The notes: generated by a model from the letters alone, not told the origin. Positions 11,033 to 24,626 are shown, numbered from the stretch's first letter. The stretch: 64,000 nucleotides of DNA from Cylicocyclus nassatus (GCA_958299035.1 CATQJL010000316.1:33731441-33795440); one strand, 5' to 3'. Program-made: numbers and translations.

Positions 11033-14000
11033 TTGTATGTCTGAGTATGTGTGGAGTCTTATGTGAGAGTTCGCAATGACAAGCACACCCTGTAAAACAT
11101 ATGCTCGCTTCGTGCCTTAAACTCTCGCATCGACAAGGGCGGATTACAGCATCTCTTTTCAAAATATATTCGTCAAGTGTTGTACCAAACAGTATATATA
11201 TATTTATTTATTCTATACGCTCTTGGCGTTCCATACAATAGAATAAAGCAGTCATTTATACTTTAACCGCAACGATAGTGCATCATTAGTTTAGGTCTAA
11301 TCTCGATAAAAACGTGATGAAAGCTTGTATTTGACTGCTCTATGATTACAATTATTGGAATTAAATGATGTGATTCATGGAGATGTACCCATGCCCCCTT
11401 TTGCCAGCAAAATATTTTGATTTTAACAAGCAAACAAGGTTTGATGGTGGGTATATTATCTGACCTCACCAAACCAGTAAACCAGTGTGAGCCAGTGACT
11501 CCAAGTGAATTTCAATAAGAGTTGTAATGATGGATAACTCATACGTGAGCGTGATCAAGTTAGGTTATTGTAATCTATGGATATGGCAATCATGCCAACT
11601 CATTTGCCAGCAGAAGATGCTCTTGCAAAAATGAAGCAAAGCGGGGCTCGGTTGGTGCAGTAATACCAATCAACCTTGCCCAAATGATTCCGGGGAGAGT
11701 CTAATGACTCCGGAGATATATATATATATATATCAGTGGAGTACCCAGGATTTCGGTTCGGGGGGAGGGGGGGCGCAACAAAAAATTTTTTCTAAAGAAG
11801 GTGCGTGGCGTTAGCCACGCACTCCGAAAAAATTTTGGGGGTGCTTCTCAAAACTTTTGCGGGTCCCCGACCCCTAAAATCTGGAAAAAGGGGGCGTGGC
11901 ATCAGCCACGCCCCCGAAAAAAATTTTTTTACAAGGCTAATTAGAATTTTTAAGAATTTTTAAAAATTATTTTGATTATTTACAAAAATAAGCAAGTCAC
12001 TTGCACATTTTTAATACCCATATAAGTAACTTTCAAAAATTTCGCGACCCATTATATATATATATATATATGACCAGACGTGGCTTTATAAGTTCATAAA
12101 ACGTTTGAAGAAGGCTCGCGCTCATTGCCGCCTTTGACAAGTCTGCAGTGCTTTGGGACCCAGTGTTTTGACCCACTCCGCGCAATGTTGTTCAAAGTGC
12201 GTGGACAGTTGGATTTTGCCCAGCTTTTACGATGCACTCCTACGTTTATAAACTACTGTTAAATCAATTGACTCACAGTATAGCGCGCTCATTCTTTGGT
12301 ACTAAAGAGACTATTATGTTAGCTAATAAAGGCTGATTGACTAGAACAAGTTAGAGAAAACCTACACGATTTCCGATTGGTGAAATAATGCTCCGCTAGT
12401 CTGAAGCAAAACGCCGTGCACAATATAATCGAGCAGAAATGTGACACAATGTTGTTAGGGCCTGAAAAAGCTTAGCTACAATAAAAGAAGATATAGATTG
12501 GGTACAAACCGAGGTATGGCGTTGTGAAGTTACTAAAGTCGCTTCGTTAAATCTGCTGCAGAAATGACGCAATGACTTAGGCGTCTATCTTAACGTTAAC
12601 TTTTGCCGAGAGTTTGTAATTGCTATTACATAAGGGATCTACTATAATTATGACTTGTCCGTAAAAATTTGTGTCTCTTTTCTCCGTACCGCATACACCT
12701 ACCGTAACCTCCAGGTGCAAGCGCGGAACTCGATAACAATGACTGCTTTTGTAGCTTACAACATAATCTATAACATATCAAAGATTGAGTGTGTCATATC
12801 TAGAAAGAAAAGAAGAGACTTACAGTAGAAATTGTGCATATTAATTTCCAACTTGAACTGAAACATAGCATACGAAGCATTTTACCGATTTAGTAAACGC
12901 GCAAATTAACTGCTAAGATTTGGTAAAATAATTTTGGTGCATTTGCATCAAAAAGCCAATCGATTACGTTAAACATGTTTCGACTTTTGAATCCATCCTT
13001 AAGCTCGGTATGAGTGAACACAATAAATAAACACAACACGCGATTGATTTGTTCTTCTCTTTCGCTTTCCTTATGTTGATCATTATGACATTGAATTTTA
13101 AAAACATACTAAGATTGCTTGAGGGACCGAGAGCAATTGCCAGGATTGTGGTGCTAAGGCTGTGAGATGATGCAGAGACTTAACTCAGAGCAGGATCCAA
13201 CACGAGAGTGGCAAATGAACATCGGTGAAAAGACTTCTTTTTCCACTAACCATCTTTTAGAATCTCCCCTTCACCCTGCCAGTTGCTTATTTTGTTCGAT
13301 TGGAGCGCGCTTTCTTTCACCAAAAGACCGGCGTCGTTGTTATTCCGAGTCCTATCAAGGAGGAGAGAACCTGTTTCGGAAAGAAATTTTTTTATATGCT
13401 AAAACACAAGTGTAGAAAAGATTTACGTAAAAGTTTTGAGAAACTCATCTGAAGTGCAAGTTTTGCCGACCTCAGGAGGGGGTCAGGTTAAGCACGCTCT
13501 TTATTATCACATAAGTTTTTCATAAGTTTTCATACTTTGTCCATTAGTCCAGCTGCGGGTACATACACCAAATTTCGTGCCTGATTGTCATCTATAGCTG
13601 TGATAAGTTGTGATAAAGAGAGATTTTCAGAAAAAGGATTGTCACAAACTTTAGCCACATAATTTTTCCACAGTACCCTGCACTATGCTCCTCCTAGTTT
13701 ATGTCCGTTTATGCTTCAAACTCTCAGTCATTTCGCTATGTGTGCGCTGTAACCAAGACATTCAACTAAAAATTTTGGATTTTGAAAGATGACGCACGAG
13801 CAAGATCTGGTTTTTGCATGTCAATCGTGCAGCAACTTGTCGAGGGAGTGTATGCACATGTAGATGTATACTTATGATATCCCCTTCATTTCCATTCAAA
13901 ACGATTTCCAGTTTGACATTTGCCAACCTTATACCGGGGCCTAACTCAGAGAGATGCTTTTTGAGCATCCTTTCTCCATGGATTGTGAAATCTAGGAAAT

Positions 14001-14392
14001 TAGTTACTCTAACGAGTGATATTCACATGAAAGTTGGTGCAGAAAATTATACTAAGCCAATCCGTAGTTTTTGATTGCATCATTTGATCTACAAGCTCTT
14101 ATGCTTATACTTCTAACAATGTTACCTGTGTTGCTCTCCTCATTTTTCTAAGAAATTGACATGGAAGATGAATTTATTACAACAAAATAAAGTGCATCCT
14201 CTTTGGTGCTGGCGATTCCAGACGAAAAAAAGGCGCTAATGCGGAATTTATTTGCCATCGAAAAAAACAGAGCAAATCTCGAGAAAGATCAAGGAAAGGC
14301 GGGTATTGCTCGAGCGTGATGTTAGGAAAACAACTTTGAAGAGTTGCGGCTTAATTTTGTGCTTAATTCTGAGAATTTGGATGCGCATACCA
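11033..14392. other. No gene seen; repeat patch at 11717-12071
   Basis: Two (TA)n runs, near 11717-11734 and 12053-12070, bracket about 320 bp that holds two GC-rich hairpins: GTGGCGTTAGCCAC and GGGGGCGTGGCATCAGCCAC with its complement. This looks like an old interspersed repeat. I found no supported exon elsewhere in this stretch; the 82-86 codon frames at 13167 and 13814 have no domain or splice support. Confidence 0.4.
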
Positions 14393-14566
14393 CTTGATTC
14401 AACTGGCTTGGCATCGGCAAAGGCGGGTCTTCGTGACCTAATTAAGGCTAGGTAAGGATCAGAGAGCACTCGCGCGAGAGAGAGACGCAGGTGCGTCGCG
14501 GGCGCGAGCGGCCTCAATTAGATCACAAAACCCCGCCCTAATGGTGCCAAGCCAGTTGAATCAAAG
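14393..14566. mobile_element. Foldback MITE, TTGATTCAACTGGCTTGGCA ends
   Basis: The left end TTGATTCAACTGGCTTGGCA and the right end, its inverse, extend as diverged arms of about 55 bp. The centre is a GC-rich CGCGAGAGAGAGACGC patch. The opposed open frames at 14248-14517 are palindrome artefacts. Confidence 0.7.
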
Positions 14567-14859
14567 ATTACTCATCTTTGCGGAGGAAGGTCTTAGCACT
14601 ATTTCGTATTGTAATGGCATCGGAAATCTCAACAGATGAGTATCTTTTCAGCGTGTAGCTGGTTAAAATAAAGTTCTAGCCGTTGGCTTTCATTATTTTT
14701 TCAGGTATATTTACACAGCATTATTTTTCAATATACTTCTTGTACCAAGATGGATTAATGAGATAGCAGAATTTCTAGCGAGTGCCAGTTTCACTGTCAC
14801 TTGATGATACACTAAATTCACAGGTGTGGTGTCGTATTTCGTGGGTTTCAATCTCCACA

Positions 14860-15320
14860 GCGTTCACTTGCTAACGAGGAAATAGTCAGAACTTAACCCA
14901 GTCATTCCAAATAAGCTGTACATCATCGGACTCGTCTTGAAACGCTAATTTAAAATTTTATCTGTCAAGCGAATATCTGGGAGGAGTTGTGAGTGTTCAA
15001 ATATGAGAAATTTTTGATGGATTTGTGAAAAGCTGTTGATGGCGCGGATTTACAGTGGCTATGGATATTTTAATAGCAAGAAAAAAGCACATTCACCAAA
15101 AACCTGAGTTAGTGCTTTAGAAATCTATTTCGTGAAACATGCACCACAGGACACTTGACAAATCGCGCATTTGAACGCTCATAACTCTTTCCAGAGAGTC
15201 GCTTGGCAGATAACAAACATACATTTGTGATCAGCGTTTCAAGACGAGTTCGATGGTATACAGCATGTTTGATATGGCTGGGTTAAATTCTGACCATTTC
15301 CCTGCTAAGCACCATTCAAA
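14860..15320. mobile_element. TIR element with about 85-bp arms
   Basis: The left arm (about 14867-14950: GTCAGAACTTAACCCAG, then ACTCGTCTTGAAACGCT) returns in inverse at about 15230-15318 (AGCGTTTCAAGACGAGT, then CTGGGTTAAATTCTGAC). About 280 bp of AT-rich sequence separates them. No coding sequence was recognised. Confidence 0.7.
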
Positions 15321-18305
15321 TTAGACTAGAAAAGCACTTTAGGAAATAATGCTGTATACGTTTACTATAGCTAGCAACTTCAAAAATCATTTTGTATTGG
15401 AGTTTGAGGGTATGGACATCCAAAGAGTGATTTCTACCGCAAACTAAAATTTCAAATTTCTACCAGTTGCTCCAGAGATTGCATTGGATTTGAGAAAGTC
15501 GCTACGCAAGATTGGCATAACGTCAAAACTTTAATGATAACGTTTTTGTTCATTCACAGAAAAATATTTTTTACTCAAGAATCTCTGTGTGCAAATCTTC
15601 ATATAGAAATGTCTGGAAAGCAAAAAATTCTATGATGTATGAGCGCATCCAAACCGGACATACCACTTCTTTACAATGACTGCTTTGAGATAGGCGCTCT
15701 TGAAATCTAAGTGATCTGTCATTTCTCACATCAGTATCATCTTTCTCGTGGCAGGGCAATGAACTGAACAAAGACGGCACTAATATGTAATATCAATTAT
15801 GTCCTAGGTCGAAATTCTTGCAGCAAAAGTGCACAAATTGCATGATTGGTTGACTCGCTGTGCTAACAAATGAAATAAGTCAAAGGCAAAGCTTGTTCTT
15901 ATGAGGGGATGATAACAGTCTAGGTTATCGATTGAACATTAGGTGTTCGGCGGCAGCTCGGCAACAGTTCGGCAACAATTCTTGCACAGCGCACAGCGCT
16001 GTACCGGAACTGTTCCGAAACTTACGAATCAGTATGAACCCAGCCTATCGCGACTACTGACTTTAAACGCTAACGCTATTGAGATCCTTCTCTTGTAAGT
16101 AAAGTAACATCTCAACGTTTACTTTCGGCTTGACTCTATGATATATTGCATCATATCTATCCCTACTCTGCGTCAGGACACTCTTGTGACTTTTTTCGCC
16201 CTGTTGCGAATCCTGGCTGTTTATTACAACAACTCGAAAGTTGAAAGCAGTGTTTGGGACCGCAGTGCTCATGCTGAAGAATGTTCAAAAACAGATAAAG
16301 AAATTCTTAACAACTGATACATAGAATCCATTACTGGCCGTATCCATCAACGAACCCGACGGATTCCGCTACCCGGTGGTTGGGCTCAATATACGAGATT
16401 GGATACGAAGTTGGTGGGTTCCCGAACCAAGCAGCACTTTTTGTAAATATCGAAACAACACACTTGAAAGTTCCCTCAATTTTTTTTTCAAATATAACTC
16501 AAACAATTCTCGAATTTGATTCGGATGCAAAGTCCATCCCAGAGAGCGAAGCAACCTTTGAGAATCAATCAACTCCGGGTTTCTCGAACTAAAGCCAATT
16601 TGAAAAATTGCGGACGCTACTAAACAATTAAATTTTATGTCTTTGCTTGCAGAATATGAATAACCGGATCGCGCACTCGCTCGCTGCTGTATTTGCATAG
16701 GCTAAAGATCGAGCAAATGAAAATTTTCAAGCTCTCATCGAAGCGATGCTCTGCTGGTCTCACTAAGTTAATCATACTGCAAGCCCCTAAAAGTACAACC
16801 ACTAAGTTTTTAGCTCTGTACAGCTCTGTAAATACATTGAATGGTATATCGAATTCAACTTCTCTCACTATGTCTCTTGTGCTAAAGCCAATGTCTCTCA
16901 AAAATAAAGCTTGTAAAGGGCTGAAAATCTATAGATGTGCTTTCTAAAGGTTTGTGGTGTACATTTGCACCACAAAGGAAAGGAAACATAAGGAAACAGC
17001 ATACCATCGTTTTCGTGAAAGCAAGAAAATTTTCGTTTTTTTGGCAGCGCGATAAAATGCAGCAACTTCATATGTGAATGGATGTGGAGTATGTATGCAT
17101 GAGCGAGTGAAAGATCTAGCAAGTTTTCGGACGAAGAAACAATTTTCTATTTTTTTAACATCTAAAACATCAGATTTTGTCTTCAAAATTCATGTGTACT
17201 GAGGCTGATGCGAACTCCTCCACTTCATCTTGTACAACTTGCTTTGTTTTATCTGACGGTATTCTGCATTTAGACGTTACATAACAATGGGTGCAGATGG
17301 AAGAGGTTGATAGCATAAGCTGCAAACCGATGCGATAAGTTTAGTCGTGTTTCAGATGAGAAGAGTATGTCTTATCAATCTTGCGAGAACTAATTTAGTT
17401 GTAAGGAGAATGAAAAGCTGTAGATCTGCAAAACTTTAAAGACAACTGCAAAAGACTAGGTGACATTACACTGCTCCAGTTAGATAATGCTATTCATACA
17501 CATTACTTTGAAAGCTGCATACGTACTTTCAGTTTTTTTGCACATTGGTTATATTCGATGTTGCTTTCAGCGTTTGAAATCACACCATACACTTGGAAAT
17601 CTACGGTATGATTTTTAAATGGTGCCACACCTGCTTACAAAAGCTACGCCCCTAAGCCTTCAAGAACTCTCAGCGAGTTTTTGGGCACTCGACAATTTTC
17701 AATTAAAGTAGCAAACAGTTTGATTCTAAGTTCATGTAAATGCGCAAGGTGTTCAATCCGCCAGCGGTATGCCTGCATGCTATATATAGTCAGTTCTGCT
17801 TTGATAAATTTGTCGTTAAAAAGTTTTTTTCAAAAGGCAGATTTCTTTTACAGTTACCACTCATGCATATACAAAGCGGTACTCAAGCATGATACTTCAT
17901 CGGATAGATTGAATTTAGAATCGCTGATCCATTATACATTATCCACTAGTACACTTCAGGACCAAATATGAGAAGACATTTAATGCTCTTTACTATCCCG
18001 ATGCAAAGTTGGTTCACTTATGGATTAGTAGACAATGCAACATGTTGTCCAAGCTAGTCCGCCACATATGTACGTGCATATCAACTCTTTCAGTCCGGAA
18101 GTAAACTGCGTACAGATATGTGTAACTTTCCTTATGGAATGCTTAGACCCCCCATGTATTAGTGCTGCCATCCTTCAAGCTGGGATTTATTGAGAATCTG
18201 GACGTCAATGCTGCTCGAGTTTTTGTCAATGCCAATGTGGATTCGCCAAGCTACACAAGAGGCATACAGGATTTAGTGGCAAGCGTGGCTTCTTCATTTG
18301 ATCGC
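15321..18305. other. No gene seen
   Basis: No supported exon. At about 17010-17110 there is a diverged piece related to the arms of the MITE at 23463-24402 (shared AAGCAAGAAAATTTTCGTTTT-like stretch). The rest is unannotated AT-rich sequence upstream of the gene that starts at 18306. Confidence 0.35.
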
Positions 18306-21300
18306 ATGAAGTTCCTGACATTACCTCTCCTATGCTGCTGTGCCTTAGATTTTGGAGATGCCCACATAAGGTAAGTTTTATTGCTTTTCATAAGAGTTGG
18401 TGTTTTATATCAAAATCAGTTCGTTACAAAAATGTAGCAAGCGTTATCTGTGAACTTTGAAACAACGACATACTAAAGTTGCTACCATGCAAAATGATGC
18501 CTACACTCCTGAAGCACATCAAAATGTTAATCTGTGTTTTGAGAAATGATTTAGTGACAAATCTATCAAAATTCTCTCATAAAAGCGAAGGAACAACATA
18601 TTATTCGAATATTTCTGCATTTGATACATTTAGTAACGATGAAAAGTAAAAAATTTAGACTCAATGACCAAAGCTTGAGGTTGGAGCGTGATCAAAGTTT
18701 AAGAAATTGCATGAAAAAAATGTGTGCTGTGTACCTTTTTATGCAAAAGGTATTGCATAGCTACGGTAAAAATTTGCTTTAAGGAAATGTCCACACAGAG
18801 AAAATTAGGCTGACAAGAAAAATGAGGTTTTCCATCTTTGACGCTAAAAGACTTAGATAAGGAAGCGATGTAAAAAACCTCTCTCAGCTCAAACAGAGTT
18901 TGTGCAGATCGAACTTCTCTATGACAAGTTGTGAGCAGCACTACAAGGCGAGTTTGTCTGGCGTTCGTCGCAAAAATTTCAGATTCTTAGGTGACTTAAT
19001 CAGCTCCATCTTTGCTCAGTAGAAAAATAGATAATAAAACTCATCCTTGTCACTTCTTTGAATTTTATTGACTAGTTCGAATTTTTGACGGGTCGTGTAA
19101 AGCAGTTCTCGTTTTCAAAAAAAAACACTGCAAAAGCCTGAGATCTAACGAAATCATATGGATCAAAATGGTGCGGCGGAGCTCAACCTAGTACAAAAGT
19201 AGTTTTCCGTTATTAGATATGCCTACCAGTTAACTTCAATCTATTTTCAATCAACAATAAACTCATTGTTATCCAGAAGTTTAAAAAATGAATACTAGCG
19301 TTGTGGATACTGTGTTTACAAATTTTTGACAAAACAAAAAAAATACACATTTTTGCTTAAATGAGGAGACTGGGCTATTGTTCCATCATTAGAACGAGAA
19401 ACAAGCAGTAGCCAGTGTTTCAAGCCATCATCTATATTCTTTCCGGACTATTCGCATGGCGAAAAATACTAAAAATGAAGCTAATTTTTAACCTTCGCTG
19501 AATGCACCCATGATATTTTTATATATGTTTTTGATTTTTTTGCCTTTATGAATACACTTTGTACACCCTTTGTCATTTTCATTGCTTTCGTACCTCACCG
19601 GAAATGACTTCGAAAAAAAATTTGTCAAAGCGAGGGTAAACTTGTTAATTTTACTCTGACTCATGTGTCAGCCTTCATAAGATCTGTGAAAAAAAATTCT
19701 AGGCTAAAGCTTCCATAAAAACATTTTGAAAAGAATTGGTCCAAAAAAATGGTCCTTGGTGCAAAAGTGCTCAAAAGATTACCCATTGCATCTTCAGACA
19801 AGTCTTCGCACTCGAGTGAATATCTCTGCAAAAAGTTGCCACGACTTTTACTGCAGACAGCTCCATCAAGCATAAACCAGGAGTCACGGCTCTTGATTTT
19901 ACCCTCACACGCCCCATGTGTGAGGGGAAAATGATTGTGCTTAATTGCCAATTTGGAACATTTCACCAAACCTTTTTTTTGTATCAGGTCAAAAGTTTTG
20001 ATTCAAAAAAAGACAGTGCAACACTAAGTACTATTCAAGTTCCCTATTTTATCACAGCTCTCAAGCTTTCAATAAATCAAACGACAAGTTTTAATATCAT
20101 TACAGGACAGCAACACTTTTTTAACGTAAACCTTCGACCACTTTGTCGTTGCTCTGATGGAAAACCAGCTTCGAAGAACATTCAGCATTTTGCAACACTG
20201 CAAATTTTCTATCTCAAAAAAGCTTGTACGTACATGTGGCACCAAGTATCATTTATGCGATGCTTCCTCTTTTGTTTACCAAAAACTTCGTCTGCGCCCT
20301 ACGTTTTAGCTTCTGTCTCATATGGCGTGAGCACGGTTCCCGCACGATCGCTTCGCCGGCGCTTGCGTCTTCGCGAACGCGTTCTCTGAGCATGTTCCCA
20401 TGGCTGATTAACTATAGAAGCTCGCCTCTGAGCACATTGGAATGACCACTAGGCGATTCGAGTGAGACATATTCTAAATGAAAGGAGTAGCTGAACGTGT
20501 TGTATATGGTAGAAAAACGAAAGAAATAGACTTCAGAAGCGATCTTTTGCCTAACCGCTTCACTAGGATTACCGCCGAGTTGAACGAAGTGGAGAAACGA
20601 CTGTCACTCTTTGTGTTCAAATCAAGATAGTAGGTGGCGGTGGTGCAGGAGGAACCAAAAGGCTGCCGCTTGTATCCGCAGGAGATAATTAAGATCGCGA
20701 GCGCTGTGGAGGAATATTTTCCAAGTATCCAAGAAAACTTGGCAAGGACATCCTTTAGGAACAGATCTTCATAACTTTGCCCGGAGATAACTTTGAAAAA
20801 TTTGAGAAACAGATTTTAATGCAAATTGGAAGGCGCATTCACTGGGCCTTAAGGTAAGTAAAAATTTGGAATTATAGAAGTAAGAAAAGTCGACTTCCTT
20901 ATAGGAAATTTTTGATTTATGAATTTTGAAGTTTCGGATTGTTGAAGACCGGGATTTTATTCAAAATTCATCCTTTTTTATAAAGAAATAGTTTGCCTAT
21001 TGAGTTAATAAGCCAAAGCAATCAAAATCTCATGAAAACACATCTGAAGGCTTTGTGTCAAGATGCAGTGTGTAGGTTGTCTCATAAATTTAAACTCATT
21101 CTAATTCTGAATTTTGACACTAAATTTCATAGGATTTGTCATTAGAAGTTTTTTGGTAATCTTTTCGAGATTGCACACAATACCAAAAGTTCATCGTGTA
21201 ACTTAGTTAACATTATTTTCTGATGACCACTTCCTATTTTCTGCTTTGAATCCAAAAGTTTCACTAAAAATTCACTTAAAATCTTTTACATAACACTGAA

Positions 21301-22716
21301 CTTGAAACTTGAAATTCCTCACATTCTGATGGTGATTTTCAAAGGCACACTTTTTGGTAAGAATAGAGTAGCGAGACAGAGTTGTTTATCTATCCGGTAG
21401 GCGTATAACTGAAAAATGCGCCTTTCAAATACTGATTCCAAATCTGTTTTTCGTTCCTTTGGAAATTAATTCCAAGAAGAGTTATAAGGGTTTGTTCCTA
21501 ATAGATATCCTCGCCAAGTTTTTCTGGACCCTTGCCAAAATCTTTTCCACAACGCTCGCGCTCCTTATTATCTCGTTCGGCTACAGGCCTTTGGTTCCTC
21601 CTGCACCGCATCCGGTAGCAGCTTACAAAAATTCGTGCAATAATTGTTTTGTAGAGCCTATTCGTCAATAAAAACATGTTCTACACAGGGTGTCCCAAAG
21701 TTTGGTCACTTATATCTGTCCTTCCAACAGACCTCTTACCTACACTTAGGTTACATTCAGTAGAGTTGTCCTAAACTAAGAATTGCAGTATGGAACGATC
21801 TAGTTCGCTCTTCATTACTGTAGAGTGACGGTAAGAACTTTTAGCTTATACCGTCATTGTTGAATAGCTATGTTTCAGAAAACTTTCGAAAAAGTCTGAA
21901 AATTGGTCACCAGACTATTCACGGCATGCTGTTTTCATCACTTAATCTACAACAAGCTTCTCAAATGGTGTAATCACAATTTTAGAGCACTTAATAAGAA
22001 TAACTATTGCGGTTTATCTGGCATAACTTATGGAAGCCATGCGGTAAAGGGTGACGTTCATATTCAGCGGCGGCTTCAACTAGCCTAATGTAAAAGTTTA
22101 CAAATTGTTTGGTTTTTCCCTGAGGCGAAATAAGGTCTTTAACTGCTCAAAACCCTTCTTGAACTTCCTACCGTCATCCTACAGCGATCAAAAGCGATCG
22201 GTTATTCGCTCCATGCCTAATCTAAGCTGCAGCTAGTCCTACAAAATGGTGCCAAAGTTTGGCAGAAGACTTCTTGGAGGGGAGATATCAACGATCCAAC
22301 GGTGTATACATGCTTTGGGTCACCTTGTATATACTCAAAGGCGTTCAAGTAAAAGCTTGCGGATCTTCGCCGGATCTGCACAATAATTTTGATTCTTAAA
22401 GCTTATATTTAGGCAGCGTCGGCAAGCGTATGGGTACATCATTCCTTACTCAAGAGGAACTGTATCATTAGTTAGACATACAGTGCAGACAGAGACTATA
22501 CCAGTCTGGGTGGAAGAACCCGAACGTATCGTGTTTGTTTTTCCTGACGAACCTTCACCAGCCCCTTCGCCCCCATGCTTACTGCCTTCCGCATTACCAC
22601 CACCACCTCCTCCACCGCCCCCGCCACCCCCACCACCGCCTGCTCCGGTTCTAACTACTGTAAGTAGAACGCTATCAGAGCTCTTGGTTTACAACGTGCA
22701 GAATTGGATTGCATAA
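18306..22716 (+). CDS. Secreted proline-rich protein, two exons (member 2)
   Basis: Exon 1 is 18306-18370 and exon 2 is 22413-22716, giving 122 residues. Exon 1 encodes a signal peptide, MKFLTLPLLCCCALDFGDAH, and ends ATAAG|GTAAGT in phase 2. Exon 2 follows ttatatttag and completes the split Arg codon, producing R-QRR, a likely proprotein-convertase site. Then come QAYGYIIPYSRG, a W-V-E-E-P-E-R segment, a run of about 17 prolines, and the end LLVYNVQNWIA. An AATAAA lies 91 bp past the stop (22807-22812). The intron is 4,042 bp and holds at least two TIR elements. The start at 18306 was chosen because it begins the signal peptide; an upstream in-frame extension has none. The role is inferred as an extracellular structural protein. 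An intermediate small exon cannot be excluded. Confidence 0.68.
19897..19931. repeat. Short hairpin in intron
   Basis: TTTTACCCTCACAC and GTGTGAGGGGAAAA form a 14-bp stem around a 7-nt loop. It lies in the intron of the 18306-22716 gene, in a region with no coding support. Confidence 0.5.
20636..21625. mobile_element. DNA element with about 225-bp inverted arms
   Basis: The left arm (20636-20860) includes GGTGCAGGAGGAACCAAA and CGCGAGCG-TGTGGA. The right arm (about 21405-21620) carries the same blocks in inverse: TTTGGTTCCTCCTGCACC and TCCACAACGCTCGCG. Arms are roughly 75 percent alike by eye. No transposase was seen. It sits inside the 4 kb intron of the proline-rich gene. Confidence 0.7.
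21685..22328. mobile_element. ACAGGGTGTCC-type MITE, copy 1
   Basis: The left end is ACAGGGTGTCCCAAAG and the right end is the inverse of ACAAGGTGACCCAAAG. Subterminal arms of about 170 bp match in inverse, including TTCGCTCTTCATTACTGTAG against CTACAGCGATCAAAAGCGAT. Related copies are at 36838-37409 and 47005-47687. Intronic position in the 18306-22716 gene. Confidence 0.7.
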
Positions 22717-23462
22717 TATCCATTGTTGTACATAGAGATGATTTATAAAACTTGCTTTTACTTTTGTGGTGTTCAAAACTTACGAACAAATGTGCCTGTT
22801 TTACTAAATAAAATTTATTTGATTAACTATGTACTCGTTTTTCGCAAGAGATTGTAAACAGAAATATTTCAGAAAATTTGGACTATATCCACGTAGTGGG
22901 AAAGTAAACTTTGAGATGACGTCCGATGTGGATAGATTAGAAGAGTAAATAATATAGGACAGTAACAACGTTGCTAATAAGCAGGTTGAAAAACTTTGCT
23001 CTTGAACTGATTTGTAGGGCTGCAGAATCAAAGAAAACCTTTCCGCGTCGTGCAGTCGAAAGGTTCATAATTATACAAACACCCGATTTTGGGAGTCGTT
23101 GAGTTTGAACTAGGTGAAAGAGCTTAGCGAGAGCGGTATACGCGGCACAGGAGTAAAACTCGTTGTCAAACTTATGAATGTTTTCTGTCCCAAAGAATTT
23201 TCAGCGGCTTATATACCAACACCCAAGTTTGACCCTGTAGAAGGCTCTTTTTTTACTCAAAGTTGCGATCTTTTGAGTTAAAAGTCTTCGCAGAAGTTGC
23301 AGTGACAGAGTCTGAGTTATATTACCTGTTAGAAGAGCATTACTCTTCTTAAATGGCTTAAAATGCTTCTGGACTTATGCGCTTCAAAAAAGTTTGTTTT
23401 CTGTGGTTAAAACACTCTGATTTGCTTCTGCCAAGGCTATGAGGAAAACTATTTTCCATATA
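22717..23462. other. 3' flank of proline-rich gene; no gene seen
   Basis: This stretch contains the poly(A) signal at 22807-22812 for the preceding gene. Nothing else could be supported. Confidence 0.4.
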
Positions 23463-24402
23463 TTAGGTTGTTACATAGGTCTTGTTAACTTTGATTTCTT
23501 ACGACGATAAGTCGTGAAATTCATAATTTTAATACGGCTTCAGGATACCATTCGACAGAGCAAAACAAGCTCTACAAGAAAATGTGCAAAATTTCGCACC
23601 AACTTTGACCCGCTGTAAGTTTGAATCCAAAATCTGAGTCGTACTGAAGGCCCAAAAAATTGCGAAAAATTCATATCTTTGTTCAGAAAAATCCTACGAA
23701 TCTCCAACTTGCTCATAAAAATTGCCCACTATATCAAACACTCATATGTACCGCTGCTGTATTCTGTCCTCATCTAGAAATCGAGAAAACGAAAATTTTC
23801 TTGTTTTTACAAAAACGAGGAAATGCTGTTTCTATTCATGTAGCTGTATGCTACAAGCCCCCATAGAAGTGTAACCGTAAATTTTCAGTTTCCCAGAAGC
23901 TCTACTTTTTGATAAATACCGAATTTAGCTTTTTTCACTTGGGTGTTCAATGCGAAATTAGGTAATTCTCGAAAACTAGGGCTTCTGAAAAGCTGAAAAT
24001 TTACGGTTATACTTCTATGGGCTTGTAGTATACAGCTACATGAATAGAAACAGCATAGCCTCGTTTTTGTAAAAACAAGAAAATTTTCGTTTTCTCGATT
24101 TCTAGATGAGGAAAAAACGCAGCACGGTACGTATGAGTGTCTGACGTAATGTGCAATTTTTGTAAGTTGGCGATTGTAGGATTTTTTGAACAAAGATATG
24201 AATTTTCGCGATTTTCTGAGCCTTCGATATGACCCAATTTTGGATGCAAACTTACACTGGGTCGAGTTGGTGCAAACTTCTGCAAACTATCTTGCAAAGC
24301 TTGCTTTGCTCTATCGAATAATACGAGCCCTGTAAAGGATATGAGGTACATGACTTATCGAAGTAAGAATTTAAAGTGTAACAAGACTTATGTGCAACCT
24401 AA
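23463..24402. mobile_element. Mariner-TIR foldback MITE with about 420-bp arms
   Basis: The ends are TTAGGTTGTTACATAGGTCT and the inverse of TTAGGTTGCACATAAGTCTT. The two halves are inverted copies almost to the centre: 23640-23890 matches 23990-24240 in inverse, with the shared block AAATTTACGGTTATACTTCT near the middle. The 100-codon frames on both strands are mirror images produced by the palindrome. Its right end directly abuts the TIR of the 24406-32175 element. Confidence 0.8.
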
Positions 24403-24405
24403 TAT

Positions 24406-24626
24406 CTCAGACAAACGGCGGGAAGTTCCGGCGAACATGCGTAAAATATCAAAGTTCCGGAGAACCTTGTTCACCATTGGGGTATAGAAATGACAAAGTT
24501 CCCGTGATTTATGACGTCACGGGAGCCGCGGATTCAAAGTTCCGGTGAAAGCGTGTGGGAACTTTGGCAAAGATGACAAAGTTCCCGTGAAGTACACTAA
24601 ATACAAAGTTCCGGAGAACTTTGTCG
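24406..24626. repeat. Left TIR and subterminal repeats of the 7.77 kb element
   Basis: After the 33-bp TIR come at least six copies of an AAGTTCC-core motif, among them AAAGTTCCGGAGAACCTT and AAAGTTCCGGAGAACTTTG, in both orientations. Motifs of this kind commonly bind transposase; that use is inferred. Confidence 0.75.

Noticed and set aside
18162..18305. Upstream in-frame extension of member 2 exon 1
   Set aside because: It lacks a signal peptide and would bury the hydrophobic start at 18306.
19916..20389. 157-codon plus-strand frame in the member 2 intron
   Set aside because: No domain, no splice match in phase with either exon, and composition like flanking intron.
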